64,000 nt of DNA from Chamaecrista fasciculata (Eukaryota; Streptophyta; Magnoliopsida; Fabales; Fabaceae), in assembly GCA_003254925.1 (NCBI GenBank), contig QANZ01035165.1, positions 4,023-68,022 on the forward strand. Reading direction: 5' to 3'. Position numbers and translations under genes: made by a program. Under the pieces are notes generated by a model. That model did not search any database. It was not told where the DNA came from and worked only from the letters and a program-made list of their open reading frames with translations. The first letter of the stretch is position 1, and each line of letters begins with the position of its first letter. Of this stretch, positions 62,704 through 64,000 are shown one piece after another.

Positions 62704-63710
62704 TATTAAATTTGGTCAAGAAAAAACCAAAGACAATTGGTACATAAACTCATAGTTCTGAAAATCATAACTAGTCAATGGTACGGTTCAAAATGAGCAC
62801 AAAATCACCCGAACAAAAAATTGGTCAAGAAATTGACAAACCAACTAAAATCGATAGAGAATCGAACGAGTCGGCCAAAACTAGTAGAGAATCAGGTGAA
62901 CCGGTTTAGTTTTATTTTTTCCCTATGGAGCAAAAATTGAAAAATATTGATTATAAATTCAAACTTGATAGAGATAGTTATCATAAAATATCACTTGATG
63001 ATATTAATATCGATAAATATTACAAAAGTTGACAATATTATCTTAATTTATGAAAATTTATTAAACTTACATTTATGACATTGTTAATTTTTTTTTTATT
63101 TTTATTTGTTTCACTATATTAATGTTAAAATTGTAATTTATAATTTAATTATGACTACTTAAAATATTTAAACTTTTTTTAGTTAATTTATTTGTGACCA
63201 ATTAGAGTCTGGTTGAACCCTGTTAAACCTTCAACCATTATCTCAATTAATTCAATATCTAACCCGATTTTTACAACCTTGCTAAACCAACCTAGTCAAA
63301 AGACATATTTTATGAAAAAGACGTATCAAGTATGATTTCAGGCAAAAAAATATAAAAAAGTATAAACTCTATATATGAAGCATCATATTCACGCTTATCC
63401 CAACAAAACCAATATTTTTAATCCCCTTAATCAAATTCCCATAAAGCTAGCTAGTTAGAGTGTTCATTCATTACCAAGCTCCTTTCGGCTTTCCCAAGAA
63501 ACCATATAGTAAACCCAAGGCATCAATTGCACATTAAGCAGACAATGCAAAGGTTATGAATGCCTAATGCCTCTTTCTTTTTCCCTTTGCCTTTATTTAG
63601 CTTTCTTATGTCTCACCATATCTTGACGTGAAATAGCTGTAAAACTACTAAATACTACTAAATACTCACTCATTCATACCCACTGGTCCCCTTTTCATTT
63701 CTTCACTAAA
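62704..63710 (+). other. Upstream region of the aspartic protease gene
   Basis: Positions 62750-63310 hold diverged GAACCGGTTTAG/GGTTGAACCC-type repeat DNA. The last 300 bases are less repetitive and presumably carry the promoter. Confidence 0.4.
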
Positions 63711-63717
63711 TATAAAA
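63711..63717 (+). promoter_or_regulatory. TATA box of the aspartic protease gene
   Basis: TATAAAA lies 55 bases before the start codon, followed by a CT-rich leader. Confidence 0.7.
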
Positions 63718-63765
63718 CCAAAAAACCCCACACAGTTTTCACTCTCATTTTGCTCTCTCATTTCA

Positions 63766-64000
63766 ATGGCACACTCACAAAATCCTCTGTTTCTTCTGTC
63801 CCTCTTCTTCTTCTTCTTCACTCTTCCATTAGTTCACTCTCGTAGCATAACCCACAGCTCCAAAACGACACTACTTGATGTCGTTTCATCCATTCAAAAA
63901 ACCCAGAGACTTTTCTCTTCTTCACTGAACCAGGAGGAGATTAAAACTTCATCTTCGTCTTCTCTCACTCTGCAACTTCATTCTCGAGCTTCCCTTCACA
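63766..64000 (+). CDS. ASPG1-like aspartic protease, N-terminus (partial)
   Basis: The frame opens at ATG 63766 and is still open at the right edge (78 codons). A signal peptide (MAHSQNPLFLLSLFFFFFTL) is followed by TTLLDVVSSIQKTQRLFSSS and SLTLQLHSRASLH. The same order (LDVVSSLQQTQ, then LELHSR) marks the pro-region of Arabidopsis ASPG1, an A1-family aspartic protease linked to guard-cell drought response. The catalytic DTGSD and second Asp motifs lie outside the window, so activity cannot be judged. The start is chosen by the signal peptide and the TATA box. Confidence 0.85.
   Translation, partial: MAHSQNPLFLLSLFFFFFTLPLVHSRSITHSSKTTLLDVVSSIQKTQRLFSSSLNQEEIKTSSSSSLTLQLHSRASLH

Overview
The window is nuclear DNA of a flowering plant, most likely a eudicot. 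It has spliced genes with GT-AG introns, plant-type proteins, AT-rich intergenic DNA and many LTR elements, MITE-like foldbacks and a Helitron. I cannot name the species. Five host loci are recognisable. From left to right these are: the first four exons of a membrane-anchored O-fucosyltransferase-like gene (minus strand, continuing off the left edge); a CLC-f-type chloride channel/transporter (minus strand, seven exons identified); a decayed fragment of a diphthine--ammonia ligase (DPH6) gene (minus strand); a complete three-exon alpha-xylosidase XYL1 gene (plus strand, 945 aa); and the first 78 codons of an ASPG1-like aspartic protease (plus strand, running off the right edge). They do not form a pathway; they look like ordinary unlinked neighbours.

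Most of the rest is transposable-element DNA. Positions 2370-12730 hold a large LTR element on the minus strand with LTRs of about 3.6 and 4.3 kb, an initiator-Met primer-binding site, a purine tract and no visible coding capacity (LARD-like). An inverted fragment of the same LTR family (12731-13752) abuts its right end. It is followed by degenerate telomere-like DNA and a 0.6-kb direct repeat. Positions 25.5-27.2 kb (an intron of CLC-f) and 30.9-32.7 kb carry Ty1/copia fossils. Positions 32.8-39.0 kb are a nest: a third fragment of the large LTR family is interrupted by a MITE with a 3-bp target duplication and by a 4.6-kb LTR element, which itself holds two Mutator-like foldback elements, one with an assembly gap at its centre.

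Positions 40065-48417 are an 8.35-kb Helitron with recognisable 5' TC and 3' hairpin-CTAG ends. It carries an RPA-like gene and a broken PIF1-type helicase gene that contains an LTR-like insertion. Between XYL1 and the protease gene lie two possible orphan 3' exons, a 1.2-kb foldback element, a LINE RNase H remnant and further MITEs.

I found no convincing undescribed system. The most unusual signals are the mosaic LTR pair carrying different minisatellites at the same place, the inverted-LTR/telomere-like junction, the DPH6 fossil that has lost its SGGKDS motif, the set of foldback elements with 7-10 bp target duplications, and the unresolved C-terminal end of CLC-f.
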